Source of the DNA: Saussurea involucrata
Lineage: Eukaryota; Streptophyta; Magnoliopsida; Asterales; Asteraceae
NCBI GenBank assembly: GCA_033807775.1
Contig: CM066321.1
Location: 252,514,422-252,578,421, forward strand
Reading direction: 5' to 3'
DNA: 64,000 bases
Shown: piece after piece, positions 19,666 through 31,558 of the stretch
Layout: each line of letters opens with the position of its first letter
Position numbering within the stretch: position 1 is the stretch's first letter
Program-made: the position numbers and the translations under genes
The notes under the pieces: model-generated
Database searches by the model: none
Told to the model about the DNA's origin: nothing
What the model saw: the letters and a program-made list of their open reading frames with translations, nothing else

Positions 19666-22635
19666 ATGGCCAATCAAGAAGAACAAAGAGCGTTTTCCCG
19701 AACATATTGGAAACGCTCCTTTGGTTGAGTATTCTAATGATAGTACAGGGTCTGACAATGCGTCTGATCACGCGGAGGAACACGATGATGATGACTCTAA
19801 TGATGATGAAAATGATGATGCAAATGATGGTTCCGATGTTGCTAATATGTTTGGTGATGTCGCTGATATTCTTGAATTCCCACATATGAATCCTTCTGAA
19901 AATATTAATGTGGCGGAATTACATCTTGAAGATATGCCTTTAATGACTTCTCAAGTTATTGAAGGAATGGGAGGTACAAGGAGAACTGAGGGAGATTTAG
20001 TTGAAAAAAATATGGAGAGTGTGAGAGCTACCAAAACTTTCTATACCAGAAGGGCAGCCACATCTACCACCAGATCTCATGTGTCGGGATCAGGTGTTGA
20101 AAAAGACGTTAGTCGCCTACTAACGCAATTGCACACCTCAGCCAGCCATTCGGCTTCTTCTCAACAAGAAGCCGTCTCATTTTCTCACGGGGCTATAGCA
20201 CATGATCTATCTAGGTCTCACTTGGAGATTCCGGGTATTGAAACAGAGCGACCTCCTCCCCGGTCCTCGACCTTTATTCCTACACAAGTTCAGCGTCTAG
20301 TGCCTGTTGCTAACATTTTTTCTTCTTTGAATAGGACACTTTTTGGAACATCTGATGCGAGTCTTTGTGACCCATCCGGAACACTCATAGTAGAGTACAA
20401 GGATTGAGTGGAAATCCTACCAGTGCTAACACTATGCCAACACTGAGCGTAGGTCACACAATTGGTTCAACTGCTGTGTCAACGGATCACCTAAGTGGTA
20501 CCGGTGTTAGATTACCAGTCTTTGTGACAAGGGAAGATCTCGACGGCGCCCTAAAGGCTGTCGAGGAAAATTTTATTCGGGAGTTACAAGGGGTAAAAGC
20601 TTTATTGAAAGGCAAAGGGCCGGTGATTGATGAGCCCGCTGTACGTCCACGTCCGGAAATATTTTTACCTCCGCCTCCGCAAAGTCGTGTAACCCCGCCT
20701 CCTCAAACCACGGTACCTACACAAGATATGCCTATAGAAGAGTTAAGGGACCTGTTCTATGAGAAGTTATTATCTATTAGTCCCGAGGATCAACAAAACC
20801 AATCTCTACTACAACTGCTTGCCAATTTCCAACCTCGAAATGAACCACCTCCACCACCACCACCACCTCCACCTACACCCACACCACATGTTACTTCTAC
20901 TGAATTTCAAGCATTCAAAACTGCATTCATGCAATGCCTTAGTGACATGAGCAATATGATGGAAGAAATGAAGGCATTGATGAATCCTCCGTCATGTAAG
21001 ACTCAAGCTCAAAGTACTAAAAGAAGACATGATCAAGATCCCGATGATCATGATCATGTGGGGGAAAAGAGCAAGAAGTGAAGGGTTGAGTCTGAAAGTT
21101 CTAAAGGCGAAAAGAAAAATCCATCAGTTTCTGAAATATCTGACATGTCTGAATCCAGAGCAATGGGTGAGGAAAGTGGAAAACAGATTGTACTGTATAT
21201 TGATCCTAACGTGGAACCAATGGTTGAAAAGCCGGAGGTAGATGAGGAGGAGATAAGGAAAGAAAATGAAAGTGAAGGTTTCTTGAATGTTATCGATGTC
21301 AGTTCGGATGAAGAAGATGATGAAAGAGGTAAAAAGTATGATAACTTTTGGAAAGTTAAGGAAGAAGAGGAACAAATTAGTTTGATGGTTGATGATGGCA
21401 TGTCGGATATTGAGGTTGACTTTGAGGATGACGAGGTTGATTTTCTTAATGAGATTTATGGTCCTAAAACACCGGAGGACATATCTGTTAGCCCTATTCA
21501 GTCACCCGAACCCTTATCGTCTACCTTATTCCCAATCCAACCTGAAACCACAAACCTAAACATAAACCTTAACCAACCAAATCATGATCAAACCAATATA
21601 CCATCTTCTGAGCCAAGTCATCCGAAACCTAATTCACCTATCCAACATGATCATTTCTTTGAAGAAGATAAACCCAATATTCCCGAACCTCCTGTGATAC
21701 CAACTTCTAACCCTTCAGCTGATCAAGCTGGACTTTCTAACCCGTCCACATCAAACCAACCTGGTCCTTCTAGTACAGTTCAAGAGGCTGAAGAAAGGTT
21801 AAGGTTGTCAAGATTGAGAACACCTTTCATGGAGGATACTAAAAGATGACTGTTTGTACACAAAATAAGAAGACTTGATCCGTATGCAGTTTTAGGGATC
21901 ATCGATCAATCAGATATGTTCAAGTTTGAATATGTTTACTTCTTAAGGGGAAATTGCCAAAAGGAGAAGTTTGTCAAAAGCAAGAGGTTGATAGTGCAAG
22001 TAAAGGAAGTTTATGTTCAGAGATTCTACAAGTTATTCTTTCCTCACTTCGTTGTTCAAAGACAGGATTGTAAAGATTATACTTTCAGTGAAGCCGACTT
22101 TTTCTATCTCACAATGGACGACTTTGAGTTCATGTACAACTTCTTCCGAAATCTACAGATCAGAAAAGAGAATGTTCTTATCGCTTTGAACGCCATCAAT
22201 AGGTTTTTGCGGAGACACGTTTTGTATACTCAATGTCATGATTTCCAAATGGCATTGGAAAGCAATCAACCAATGTAAAATCTCATTCGGCCTAATCAAG
22301 AATTGGGAGGTCTGATGAGAATGCCTCTATATACAGTTGTTGATGATCCAGAGTTTGGCATTACACTCAGAAATGATAGGGGGCATAAGATCTTTATTCG
22401 GATTGCTGAGTTGGCGAAATATTCTGATGGAACACTGAAGGTGGTATTGCTACAATTGCAAGAAAGATTGAAGAAACATGACAAAGAAAGGAAGATCACT
22501 TGGATGTCGTCTCGCCCAAGAATTGTGTTGGTTAATGCAATTAATGATATCAATGACGGAATCTCATTCCGTGCGGCTATGCGAAAAATTGAAGCTTATT
22601 TGGGTTTTAGACCAAGACGACCAGAGCTGCCTTGA
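19666..22635 (+). pseudogene. Element A ORF3 (accessory, envelope-position ORF)
   Basis: The ATG at 19666 opens MANQEEQRA. One extra T in a T-run near 19693 and a second break near 20404 shift frame, and stops at 21079, 21847 and 22276 lie in the last frame. The product would be near 990 residues: an acidic N-terminus (EEHDDDDSNDDEND), a Pro-rich stretch near 20847, a basic patch (STKRRHDQD), another acidic region, then a folded C-terminal part with FKFEYVYFLRG, FFPHFVVQRQDCKDYTF and YNFFRNLQIRKENVL. The closing module DDPEFGITLRNDRG to YSDGTLK parallels the ends of ORF3 in B, D and E. No membrane segment is seen. Function unknown. Confidence 0.78.
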
Positions 22636-22639
22636 TAAC

Positions 22640-22651
22640 TAAGGGGGAGAT
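22640..22651 (+). promoter_or_regulatory. Polypurine tract of element A
   Basis: TAAGGGGGAGAT directly before the 3' LTR, only a few bases after the ORF3 stop. Confidence 0.92.
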
Positions 22652-22867
22652 TGTTAGAGAAATATTGTAGTTATCAGGCAGATAATCTTTTGTACTGTTT
22701 ATACTTTCCAGTATGAGGTATGGGCATGTCATACCCTACTATATAAGGAAAGACTTTACATGTAAATCACAACTTTTGATGTCATTTGTACTTCCAAGAT
22801 TCAATACATGAATGACTTTCTCTCTCTAGATATGATTGTGTTTGATTGCTAGATTTGGGACTTATCA
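22652..22867 (+). repeat. 3' LTR of element A
   Basis: 216 bp, TGTTAG to ATCA, TATATAA at 22740-22746. Pairs with 1466-1683. Confidence 0.93.
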
Positions 22868-23708
22868 TTTTGAAAGAAGACATTGTCCAGGTAGGCGTAG
22901 GTGCTCTTTCTTGTAGCAATTGCAGCTTTTCAAATGCTTCTCGGATGGCCAGACTGATAAATATTGGGAACATGAAGGATTTTAGGGCTTTGTCCTCTCC
23001 TACCTACTTGCCTTATGCCAGATCCTTGTTTTTTTTATCCACAACTGTTTGAAGTTTTTCATACAAGATGGTGCCATAGTCGAACCTCCTTCCAAAGTAC
23101 CAGCCATACATTATTGTAAGAATGGCAGGGTTAGACTGGTCTAAACTACCAGATTTTGAGGTTAGGGTTCTATTCAAAATTGAGAACATAAAGTTCCATA
23201 TTGGTGGTAGATGCTTCCTTTTGAAAGCACTAACTCTAGTGATGTATGGGTCATTGTATCCTTGAAATTTGACAAATTCGATCAGGGTGGGTTGTTCATG
23301 TAGGATTTCATAGGCTTCAAATTGTAGTTGTTTAGGGGTTTGTAGGTTGAAGAGTCTCTGAAGTGTCCTTGGCCTGATCCTCACGATTACTGCTCCTCCA
23401 CGAGCACCAGCGTCGACTTTCCCAATAATACCTCCTTGTTCTTCAATGTATTGACACGTAGACCACCATTGTTGAACGTAGGTCTGTGGCATGGTTGTAT
23501 CTACCATTGTCAGGGCATGAACGGGTTCTGAGCGATTGAAGAACTCCAGAATGATTTGGTAAAGTGGTTCATATCTTGCAGGGTTAAGATTGAACATAAA
23601 ATTGTTGCTATTGAAAGCAAAGGGTAGGATTTCGATTTGATCGACGGGGGCTATTCTACTTGATTCTACGGAGGTTTGTACGACCATAGTTGCATGTTTG
23701 ATGAACAC
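22868..23708 (-). pseudogene. Element C ORF3, N-terminal part
   Basis: The minus frame opens at an ATG at 23708 (or the internal Met 21 bases on) and runs 231 residues to a stop at 23013. It then continues in another frame with AIREAFEKLQLLQERAP until element A at 22868. It shares the folded N-terminal domain of the B and D ORF3s: KHLPPIWNFMFSILNRTL and ILTIMYGWYF correspond to LPPLWNTLFSILNRCL and ILTIMYGIYY. The downstream part is at 625-1465. Confidence 0.78.
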
Positions 23709-23790
23709 AAATATTGTACATCAAGAAGAGAGGGAAAAGATGAACTCAGGTGATTTTGTAAGCGTAAAGAATGAAATGGTATTTGAAATG

Positions 23791-23800
23791 GGTTTTTATA
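23791..23800 (-). promoter_or_regulatory. TATA box of the putative internal promoter of C ORF3
   Basis: On the minus strand TATAAAAACC lies about 85-90 nt before the ORF3 ATG at 23708. Further upstream a GACGTGG-type ACGT motif (near 23871) and GGCCAAT (near 23900, plus-strand reading) are present. The same arrangement precedes ORF3 in B and D. Confidence 0.6.
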
Positions 23801-24093
23801 CTCGAAGAATGATCAAGGAAAACAATTGGAATTGTACTCGAGTGTCTGATAGTGGAACGACGCCTAGAGGAGACGTGGTTACAACTTAATGTCAGTTGGC
23901 CAATCGTATGATGCCATGTGTATATTGGAAATGACAGTTTATTGAAATGGAACCATCATGGTTTGGAGTTTGGTGGGTGACAGGTGGTTCAGGCTCAGAA
24001 ATAACCCGCATCCAGAGTTCAATTCTTTTCAAAAAATACACAAGGCATTTGAAAAACAACAGAGCTCTATTGAGCCCTTTTTCTGATAGTAAG
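23801..24093 (-). other. Element C spacer between pol and ORF3, part next to ORF3
   Basis: Non-coding. It is continuous with 31789-32387 once element D is set aside; the two ends share the 5-bp target duplication GTAAG. Confidence 0.7.
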
Positions 24094-24838
24094 TGTTGGT
24101 TCCTGTTTTGCTTAACAATGATGATTCTATCTAATAGTTCAAACAAGATATAACGCGGAAGCGTTTTTAACGAACTAAAAGATATAATAAGGTAGAAGAA
24201 CACACAATATCAAATACGTATAGTGTAAATAACACAGATAAATAGCTCAATAACCCACTGTATATTGATATGAATAGAACACCAAGAACATCGATGATAT
24301 AACAAGAATTCTGTTCTAATGGTGTGTGTGTTGTGCAAAGCTTAATAGAAGAACTCAACATGAATCTTCTATTTATACTACTTCTAAAGGGGACAAGTTC
24401 TGGACAACAAGGATTGAAGGTACAAAGACACTATTCAGGTACTATTGCAGGTACAACGTTAATTAAATGCGCCGGTTTCTACTAAGGCTAAGACTCGTCA
24501 GAGTTTGACACGTGGAGTTTCCAGGTCACGCCTTGTACGAATGATCTTCAGGATCTTCGTACCACAAAAATCGTGAGAAGCACGATTGTCCTTGTATAGA
24601 GCTCTAGTCTTTTATTCCACAAAGGCTCTGTCAAGTGTGACAGAGGCTCTGTGGCCTTGTCCGCATTGAAGAGTCTTCTGGTGATTCTTTACTTCGGTCT
24701 TCTCGGTTACTCGGCAGAGCCTCTGTCGAAGACTTCTATGCTTCGGTCTTCTCGGTGACTCGGCAGAGCCTCTGTCGAAGACTTCTATACTTAGCCTATT
24801 TTTCAATACTTCTATAAATAGAAAGATTGGAGCTAACA
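24094..24838 (-). repeat. 3' LTR of element D
   Basis: 745 bp, on the minus strand TGTTAGCTCC to ACCAACA. A minus-strand TATAAATA lies at 24377-24370. Related to the LTRs of B and M, with the same CAGAGG/CCTCTG words. Confidence 0.92.
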
Positions 24839-24850
24839 ATCTCCCCCTAA
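24839..24850 (-). promoter_or_regulatory. Polypurine tract of element D
   Basis: Minus strand TTAGGGGGAGAT adjoining the LTR, identical to that of B. Confidence 0.92.
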
Positions 24851-25023
24851 GTATTGAAAAATAAAAAATTGAAAAGTGCAAGGTTTTCTAGGCTAAGTAC
24901 ATGACAAGAAGTGAAATAAAATACCTCAAAAGATTTTACTTTTCTTTCATACAGAATTATGCAGAGGCACTTACATTTGATTACATTATGAAAGGAAAGA
25001 TTTGCAGAGGTTGGTAGAGGATA

Positions 25024-28000
25024 TCAGACGTTGGCGTCTTTGAAGTCGTTGAAACTTCTGTTGTCGAATCCTAATTCTCTAAGCTCTTGATAGAAACTGA
25101 TGCAGAGGGTTCTGAAGTTGATTACTTGGCCGATGACCTCTATCAGTCTATCTGCGAGAGCTTGATTCATGAGCTCCGTTCCTCTATGCTCCACGAGGCT
25201 TGCTCTGAACTCTGTCAAAGTATTTGTTGCATACTTCTGACAGTCCATCTCTACGAACAGTCTAGACTTCTCAGAAGAATCTTGATAAACTAACCCAACT
25301 CTTGGAGATGTAATGATCGAGTTTGGTATGGCAGAGGATGGGCAGTCATTTTCTGGTGGTCAGAGATTTAGGTTTCTTACTCCGAGATCTCGTCCTAATT
25401 GGAAGTCGACAAGGCTGTATAGCAGAAGATTCTCTCACATGGCTTTCCTGATCACCCTGTATGCCCTTCGAATTGCATCTGTAGTGAAGTTCTCTTTCGT
25501 CTATTTGAGAAGGTCGGGTAGGTCGTAGGGACTTAGATTTCTCAGATCAGCATCTGAGAATTGGGTCACGGTTTTGTCCTCCCTTTTGACCTTATAGATG
25601 TTATAGGAAACCTTAGGAGTGGTTCTGGTTTGAGAAAACTTACAGTATATGACCTTGTCGATTTTGGACTCTGAGAAGACTTGGTGTTTTGGCTTGGGTG
25701 TTGTTCTTGTGAAGGTATTTTCGAGGTCAGCATGGAAGTTGGGATCTTGAATGGTTGGTGGCAGAAGATCTCTGGCACTTCTGTTGTACAGATATCTGTA
25801 TACCACCTCTTCCATCTGTTGTGGAGGTGCACCGGTGGAGGCATGGTCCTGCGCAGAGCATCCATTTGTTTCTGGATTTGGGCCACTCGATCCTCTGTGA
25901 CTTTTGCCTTCGGATCTATAATTGGCATGTTTGACAGAGGGGTAGCACCGAAAGCCTAGTCTTCTTGTTCTGGCTTTGGTGTCACATATGCATCAAAAGA
26001 GCTCTTCATCAATTTTTCTGCTGGTTGATGCTTTGGCTTCTTCTTCTTGGGTTCCTCTGTCATTATCCCTTTGCCTTTGTCTTTTGCCTTCGGCTGTAGA
26101 TCTTCTTGTAGAGATGGGGTTGCCTATGTGGGTTTTGTCCTTTAGGGTTCTAAGGGTTTTGACGGAGGTACTTCTGTAGGTTTTGTGGGGGTTGCCTCTG
26201 TTGGTTTTGTCACTTGTGCTTCTGAGGGCTTGGTTGGTGATGTGGGTTTTGTAGGTGATGCTTCTGTGGTTTTGCTCAGATGTTTTCTTTTGTGAGCAAT
26301 GGTTTTGGTTCTGGGTGTGGGAGATGGTATCTTGGTTTCTTTTGGTGTTGGAGAGGGGAGTTCTTCTGGTGATTTTGGTTTTGGTGATTGGGATGGTTGA
26401 TCTTCTTCGGAGGATGTTAGGATTTGGATTACTTCACGGGTTGGCACATCTTTTCCGAATACATAAGTTGTTTCCACAGAGGTGGGTGTTGCCTCTGTGG
26501 TCTTCTGTTGTTGATCTGTAGTTGTTTCAGGTATTTGGGTTTGAATTGGGGTTTCTTCAGAGGGTATTTCCATAGAGGTGGTTGTTGCCTCTGTGGTCTG
26601 TTGTTGATTTCCTCCTTGGGTTTGAGTTGGGGAAACTTGGTTTAGGGGTTCTGCTGTTATTGGTGGTTCTGGTAGACCTCTGTCTGCAGCTTTTTCCCTT
26701 TGTTTCTCCCCCTCAGGATGATCTGATGGACTATCAGAGTCATCATCAGAGTCATCCTGACCCTTATCTTTAGTGCCTTCTGCTCTGCAAGACGCTTCTG
26801 GCTTTTTGAGCGGTGTGGCACCTGCAGTGATCATCTTTGCGCATAGGTCGTCACAGAGGCCAAGTAGGGTATAGACCTCTGCCTCTGTATTGAAGCGCAT
26901 TTTGCCGACGCTCTTTCTGAAGTCCTTTACATAATTTGCGTTGGCAGCAGTGAAGGCTGTGATGAGCTCTGTGACCTGGTTGATTACCCCTTGGCCGAGT
27001 TCTGTGAGCTGAGCTCTGGTGATGTAGTCAGAGGGTTTCATGGCCAGAGTTTCCCTTATAGTTTGCTCCTGAACTTGCTCGAGGGCCTTAATCAGATCTT
27101 CTGGTGTAAGGGGCGCAGAAGTTGGCGTTTGAGTTGTCTTCAGTTGTTCAAGTAGGGCTTTCACAGAGCTTTGGAAAGTCGAGGTAGTAGCTTTCTCGAA
27201 GTTAGTAGCAGCAGAGGTGGCAGAGGTTGTAGCAGTTGACTTCATCTGGGCTAGGGCATTTTGCACCTTTGTGGACAGATTGTCCATTTTGGTGTTCAGA
27301 TCAGTAATGGCCCTGGAAGTTGTATCTACAAAAGAATCAAAAGATCTTTTCAACTCTTTCAATATGGTGTCCACAGAGGTGACAAGGGTTTGGAACTCAT
27401 CCCTTGATACATGTGGACTTGGGGTAACCTCTGGGGGAACACATTCGTCCCCAGAGTGAGTCCCTGTTCCTTGGACACCTTCTTTCGTCCCTGTTTTGAT
27501 GTTGAGGACGGAAGGATTTCCCTCTAATCCTCGAGCAGAGGCTTTATCAGCCTCAAACTCTATAGAGGTTCTGTTAAGGACATTGTCTTGATCCACTCCA
27601 GAGGTGGGTACAAGAGTATCCTTATGTTAACTCGGAGACTTGTCTAGAGTCTCTCTGTCCTTGTGCACTCTAAGCTCCTCTGAAGAGCTTGTTGGACCTA
27701 TAAGTGTGTGCGTGTCAGAGGAAACGAATTCCTCTGTAGGGATTTCTGTTGTGATCAGGGGCGATGGATCACGAACTAAGGGTGAGTCCTTTTGAGAGGA
27801 CTCCCCTGGAATGGTTTCCCTGGCTATTAGTGGCACAGAGGTGTAAGGAATTTCCTCTGCCCGGTCAGTTTGGGGTGGGTTCGAGCTATGCTGCTCTTTT
27901 TCAATATTACGTTCTGCCACTAGACTGGCGGTAATAGAAGTGTGGGTTGCACTGGGAGTTGGTTGGGGTTGTGTGCCTCTTCTATTCCAGGCATCAGTTC

Positions 28001-30020
28001 TGGATTCTTTCTCTATTGGGCATCCTATCACTTCTTCACCATCTATTGTTTCAACCTCTTTTTCTATCCTTCGGCCCGCTGCTTCCACCCTAACCTCTGT
28101 TGCGGCTTCTGCCCCAGTGTCTAAAGAGTCGTACATTGGATGAGAGCCAATTAATTGCCGTACATGGGGATGCAGAGGTCCTTTGTTTACCTGGTTATCT
28201 TCTTCTTCATCAGAATCTACTTCTGAGACTAAGACTGGTGGGGTTTTGGTGGTAGTTTTAACCAGATCTTCTGGGCTTGCTCTTAGCACATCAAAACCAG
28301 GTTGGGTGAAGGGGTTCTGTAGTACTTCTGGAGTCTTAGACTGAATATTATTTGGGGTTTGGTCATCATCATCCAAGTCAGAAGAGATTCTGAAGTCTGG
28401 TGCTTCTGTTGAATGATGAGATAGGGCTTCTGCGGTTCATCCAGATGGGTCTAAAGAGTGTGCAATCCCGGGTTGTTGGAGGAAGACAGAAAAATCACCC
28501 TGATCTTATGCACAGTTGATAGGTGAAGGGGATTGCAGAGGTTGCTCATGGGTTTCTTTGAGCATATTAGTTTCCTCTGCGATAGTCTGCAGAGGAGTGT
28601 GAGGTTTCTTGGATTTCTTCTTGCTCCTCCTTTTTTTTGGTTTGGGGGCACCCTCCTCAGAAGACTTATGTTTTCTCTTCTTTTTGTCTTTTGGAGGAGG
28701 GGGAGGTGCAGAGGATCCAACTTCTGTTGTATGAGGAGGGGACTGTTGGGTTTGAACAGCACTGGTAGAGGTTCCCTCTGTCGTTTTCCTTTTCTTGTGA
28801 GCTTTCTTCTTCTTCTTGGCAGAGGTTTTGCTCTTGGAAGCAGGGGAGACAATTGTATTTCTCAGAGCATGAAAGTTCTCTTGTACTTGTTGATGCTTAG
28901 CCAAGGCCACTGCCCATTCTTCATCTGCCATTCGCTCAAATACCTGATCTCCTATAGAGGCTTCTAGACGCGGGGGTGTCACAGGACTCGGTTCTGGAGT
29001 CCTATGATCGCGTATGTATTCTAACCTAAGGGTCTCGTCTGTAGCATATCCCAGAAGCTTGGTTGGCATAGGTCTACAGAATGGGTATTTGTCTTCGTGC
29101 TCTGTTGGGGAGTTCTTTGTCATGGAATACATTCTGGCCGTTGGTCCCTCCATTGGCCATTTTTGTAGAAGGAGCAGAGGTTCTAGAAGTACACCCAAAA
29201 TACGCTGATATTGCAGAGGAGGTAGAGCTTCTGCAGAGCGTCCTTTGGCCTTTTGGGAGGATATTCTTCGGTCGATGGTGTTAACCATTTCTTGCATCAT
29301 GAGGGTGGCGTAGTCCAGAGGAAGATCGTAGTACATTCCGTACATAATGGCCAAGATTTGATGAGAAGTCTGGTCTAGACTACCCACTTTTCCCGTTAGG
29401 CATCTGTTGAGAATGGAGAAGAGGGTATTCCATAGAGGGGGAAGTCGATTTCTTCTGAAATCATTCCTTTTTCTTAGGATTGTGTTGTACCCTAACATCT
29501 CCACAAACCTGCAGAGCTCTGTGTCTGTGGGTTCCTCTGCGTATGCCTTTATCCCTAGAAGACCTCTTGTTGGTAGACTGAACTCAAGTGAGAACATGGT
29601 TCTGTTGAACTTGAGTTCAAGGTGCTCAGATTTGTCTGGTTTGGAGATGTAGCCCTTTATCTGTCTATCTTCTGGGTCAAATCTGCTGCTTTGCCAGAAT
29701 TGATTGAGATATCTGGCAGGGATTTTGTGGACTGTTTTGGTTAGTAGGGGGTAAAGATAATGATTTTCCAGAATGTGAAGAAGGATGACATGTGCTTCCC
29801 CAAAAGCGGTTTTGGATGGAACCAGGTATTGGTTGTTCGGTTTTAAGGGGAGAACACGTTCAAAGTGTTCTTGTGCGATGAAGTTTTGAAGATGGGTTAT
29901 CGAAGCAAAATCTGTTGTGTCGCCGGAGTTATCCTGTTCTAGGTTTCTTGCTATTTCAGGATTCTGGGAGTGCTCAGAATGAGATGGGGAGTTCACCGGA
30001 GCGTTGGAAGTAGAAGCCAT
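25024..30020 (-). pseudogene. Element D ORF3 (accessory, envelope-position ORF), long form
   Basis: The ATG at 30020 opens MASTSNAPVNS. The first 504 residues (to 28506) are intact: a folded domain with RYLNQFWQSS, LPPLWNTLFSILNRCL and HQILAIMYGMYY, then PEPSPVTPP and a Lys-rich tail (KKKRKHKSSEEGAPKPKKRR). Further open pieces follow at 28376-27627 (acidic), 27596-26142 (a helical stretch TDLNTKMDNLSTKVQNALAQ, then Thr/Pro repeats such as TEATPTKPTE), 25928-25501 (VYRYLYN, KVIYCKFSQTRT) and 25248-25024 (MDCQKYATNTL to FDNRSFNDF). Breaks separate them. About 1650 residues in all, longer than the B copy. Function unknown. Confidence 0.82.
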
Positions 30021-30339
30021 TTGAGATTATCTTCAAGAAAGAGTGTAGAAAATAGAAGTTGCATGTTATTGCAAGGTGCGTCGGAGAAGATGAAGAGAGT
30101 AAGTTCGTAAAAGGTTTAAGAGAGAATAGGAACTGGGTTTTATAGTGAGGGTAGAAACGGATAGAATTCCGTGGTAAAAGTGAATTTAATAAACATTTGG
30201 GGTCCGCACTTGAGTTTTACAGCGGGGCACAAGTTTTAGAAGAAACGTGTGGTGCGCACGTCCAATGAAAATCTGCCACGTCACATGTGTCAGAGCACGA
30301 TTAGACGTCGTGTGCGGCCCATTAATGCTTGGCGTGTGT
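30021..30339 (-). promoter_or_regulatory. Putative internal promoter and 5' UTR of D ORF3
   Basis: Minus strand TATAAAACCC lies at 30144-30135, about 115 nt before the ATG at 30020. Upstream are TCCAATGAAAAT, GCCACGTCACATG and GACGTCG, ACGT-core and CCAAT-like motifs. The block aligns with 7510-7791 of B. Element I begins at 30340. Confidence 0.65.
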
Positions 30340-30602
30340 GTTAGGACACTGAAGTTGTCCTTTATAATAGAAAGTTTTGTAAAGCAATAGCTGTGTTAAA
30401 GGGCTTATGCTTAATTGTTGTAGCAAGTGATGAAGACTATAAATAGGTCTTTACTTGTAATTTGTAAGAAGTGAATTCATTAATACAAGATGTAGATCTC
30501 TAATCACTTTGTGTTCTCTCTAGGTTAGATTTCCTTTTCAATAATGTTCTTCATCATCTTGTTACACAATACTTGGATTGTATGAAGATCATGGACCTAA
30601 CA
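30340..30602 (+). repeat. LTR of element I
   Basis: TGTTAGGACA to CCTAACA, 263 bp, TATAAATA at 30438-30445, followed by a primer-binding site. Confidence 0.88.
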
Positions 30603-30604
30603 AG

Positions 30605-30617
30605 TGGTATCAGAGCC
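30605..30617 (+). promoter_or_regulatory. Primer-binding site of element I
   Basis: TGGTATCAGAGCC, a 13-base match to the initiator tRNA-Met 3' end complement. Confidence 0.92.
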
Positions 30618-30915
30618 AAATCGAAGAATTTTTAATCGATACGATCATCGGATCTTCACAATTCAAGTGTTTTTAGCCCTATTTTGCTCAGATTTCGGAT
30701 TCTTATGGTGTTTGTTCAAGAAAAAGTCGAACTCACTTTTTGGATCAAAAGTATGCCAAATCGATCAAATTACAAGTTTTGATCAACTAGAAATCTGTTC
30801 ATCTTCATTTTTCGAATAAGTCTGCGAAAGAATCACTGAAATTGGTCAAGAATTGAAGAAGTTATGATGATTTTAGTGATTTTCGGATGCTGTTACTTGA
30901 ATTCGGATTATTCTT

Positions 30916-31055
30916 GATGAATTCGGATCCTTCATCGTTTACTGTTCATTGATGAATTCGGATCCTTCATCGTTTACTGTTCATTGATGAATTCGGATCC
31001 TTCATCATTTACTGTTCATTGATGGTTTCGAATCCTTCATGCTTTACCGTTCATG
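30916..31055 (+). repeat. 35-bp tandem repeat in leader of element I
   Basis: Four units start at 30916, 30951, 30986 and 31021. Each carries GAATTCGGATCCTTCATC followed by GTTTACTGTTCATT; the fourth is diverged. The GGATCC core is shared with the arrays of element A. Confidence 0.9.
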
Positions 31056-31558
31056 GTTTCGGATGCTACTACTGTTTGGATGGCTTAGATGGTTTCGAAC
31101 TGTTCAGAGTTGTTGGTTTCGGATCTTGTGAAGTCCGAAATATTGCTGAATTTGGTCATCTTAGTTCTGAATTTCGGAATGTGCTTACACCTACAGGTTC
31201 AAAGGTATGGATGGCTTCGCATCTTTCTAATCCTCATTCTAATGGTTTCAAATTCCATTTATTCAAGATAGGCATGGTTTCGCATCCAACATGACACGAA
31301 ATTGCCATGATTTCGAACCCTTCATGATCCGAATTGTTTTGATTTCGAACCCTTCACGATCCGAATTCATTGATTTCGCACCCTACATGATTCGAATTCC
31401 CTGATTTCGCACCTAACATGATCCGAATTGAGCTGATTTCGCACCCTACTTAATCCGAATCCATGGTTTCGAATCTGCCTACATCCGAATTCTGATGGTT
31501 TCGGATCCAAGAAATTTATTGAAAAATATTTCGAATCTGCCTACATCCGAATTCTCAT
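31056..31558 (+). repeat. Degenerate TTTCG / CGAAT array in leader of element I
   Basis: About twelve blocks of TGATTTCGNACCC or TGGTTTCGCATC followed by ATGATCCGAATT or ACATCCGAATT, spaced near 30-35 bp. Same theme as element A's leader. No ORF is supported. Confidence 0.78.

Larger units (their letters stand above)
1466..22867 (+). mobile_element. Element A: Ty1/copia retrotransposon with ORF3, hosting element B
   Basis: A has two short LTRs (1466-1683 and 22652-22867), a primer-binding site, a leader with repeats, gag (split by B), protease, integrase, an open RT-RNase H frame, a long post-pol spacer, a decayed ORF3 and a polypurine tract. Without B the body is about 12.9 kb. The flanks are GTTTG (1461-1465) and TTTTG (22868-22872), a target duplication with one mismatch. 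The two LTRs differ at five positions and by one 2-bp indel as read by eye. The insertion splits C's ORF3. Confidence 0.92.
30340..31558 (+). mobile_element. Element I: 5' fragment of a copia element (LTR, PBS, leader)
   Basis: It consists of an LTR, a perfect primer-binding site and about 940 bp of leader with repeats, then stops exactly where D's shortened LTR begins. No gag start is reached. Left flank is GTGTG (30335-30339); no matching right flank or second LTR is present. The leader resembles that of A. Confidence 0.78.

Noticed and set aside
22782..22973. Minus-strand 63-residue open frame
   Set aside because: It is part of C's ORF3 running into A's LTR, not a separate gene.
26255..29652. 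Plus-strand open frames opposite D's ORF3
   Set aside because: They show Trp/Leu/Gly-rich antisense composition; the minus-strand ORF3 explains the region.
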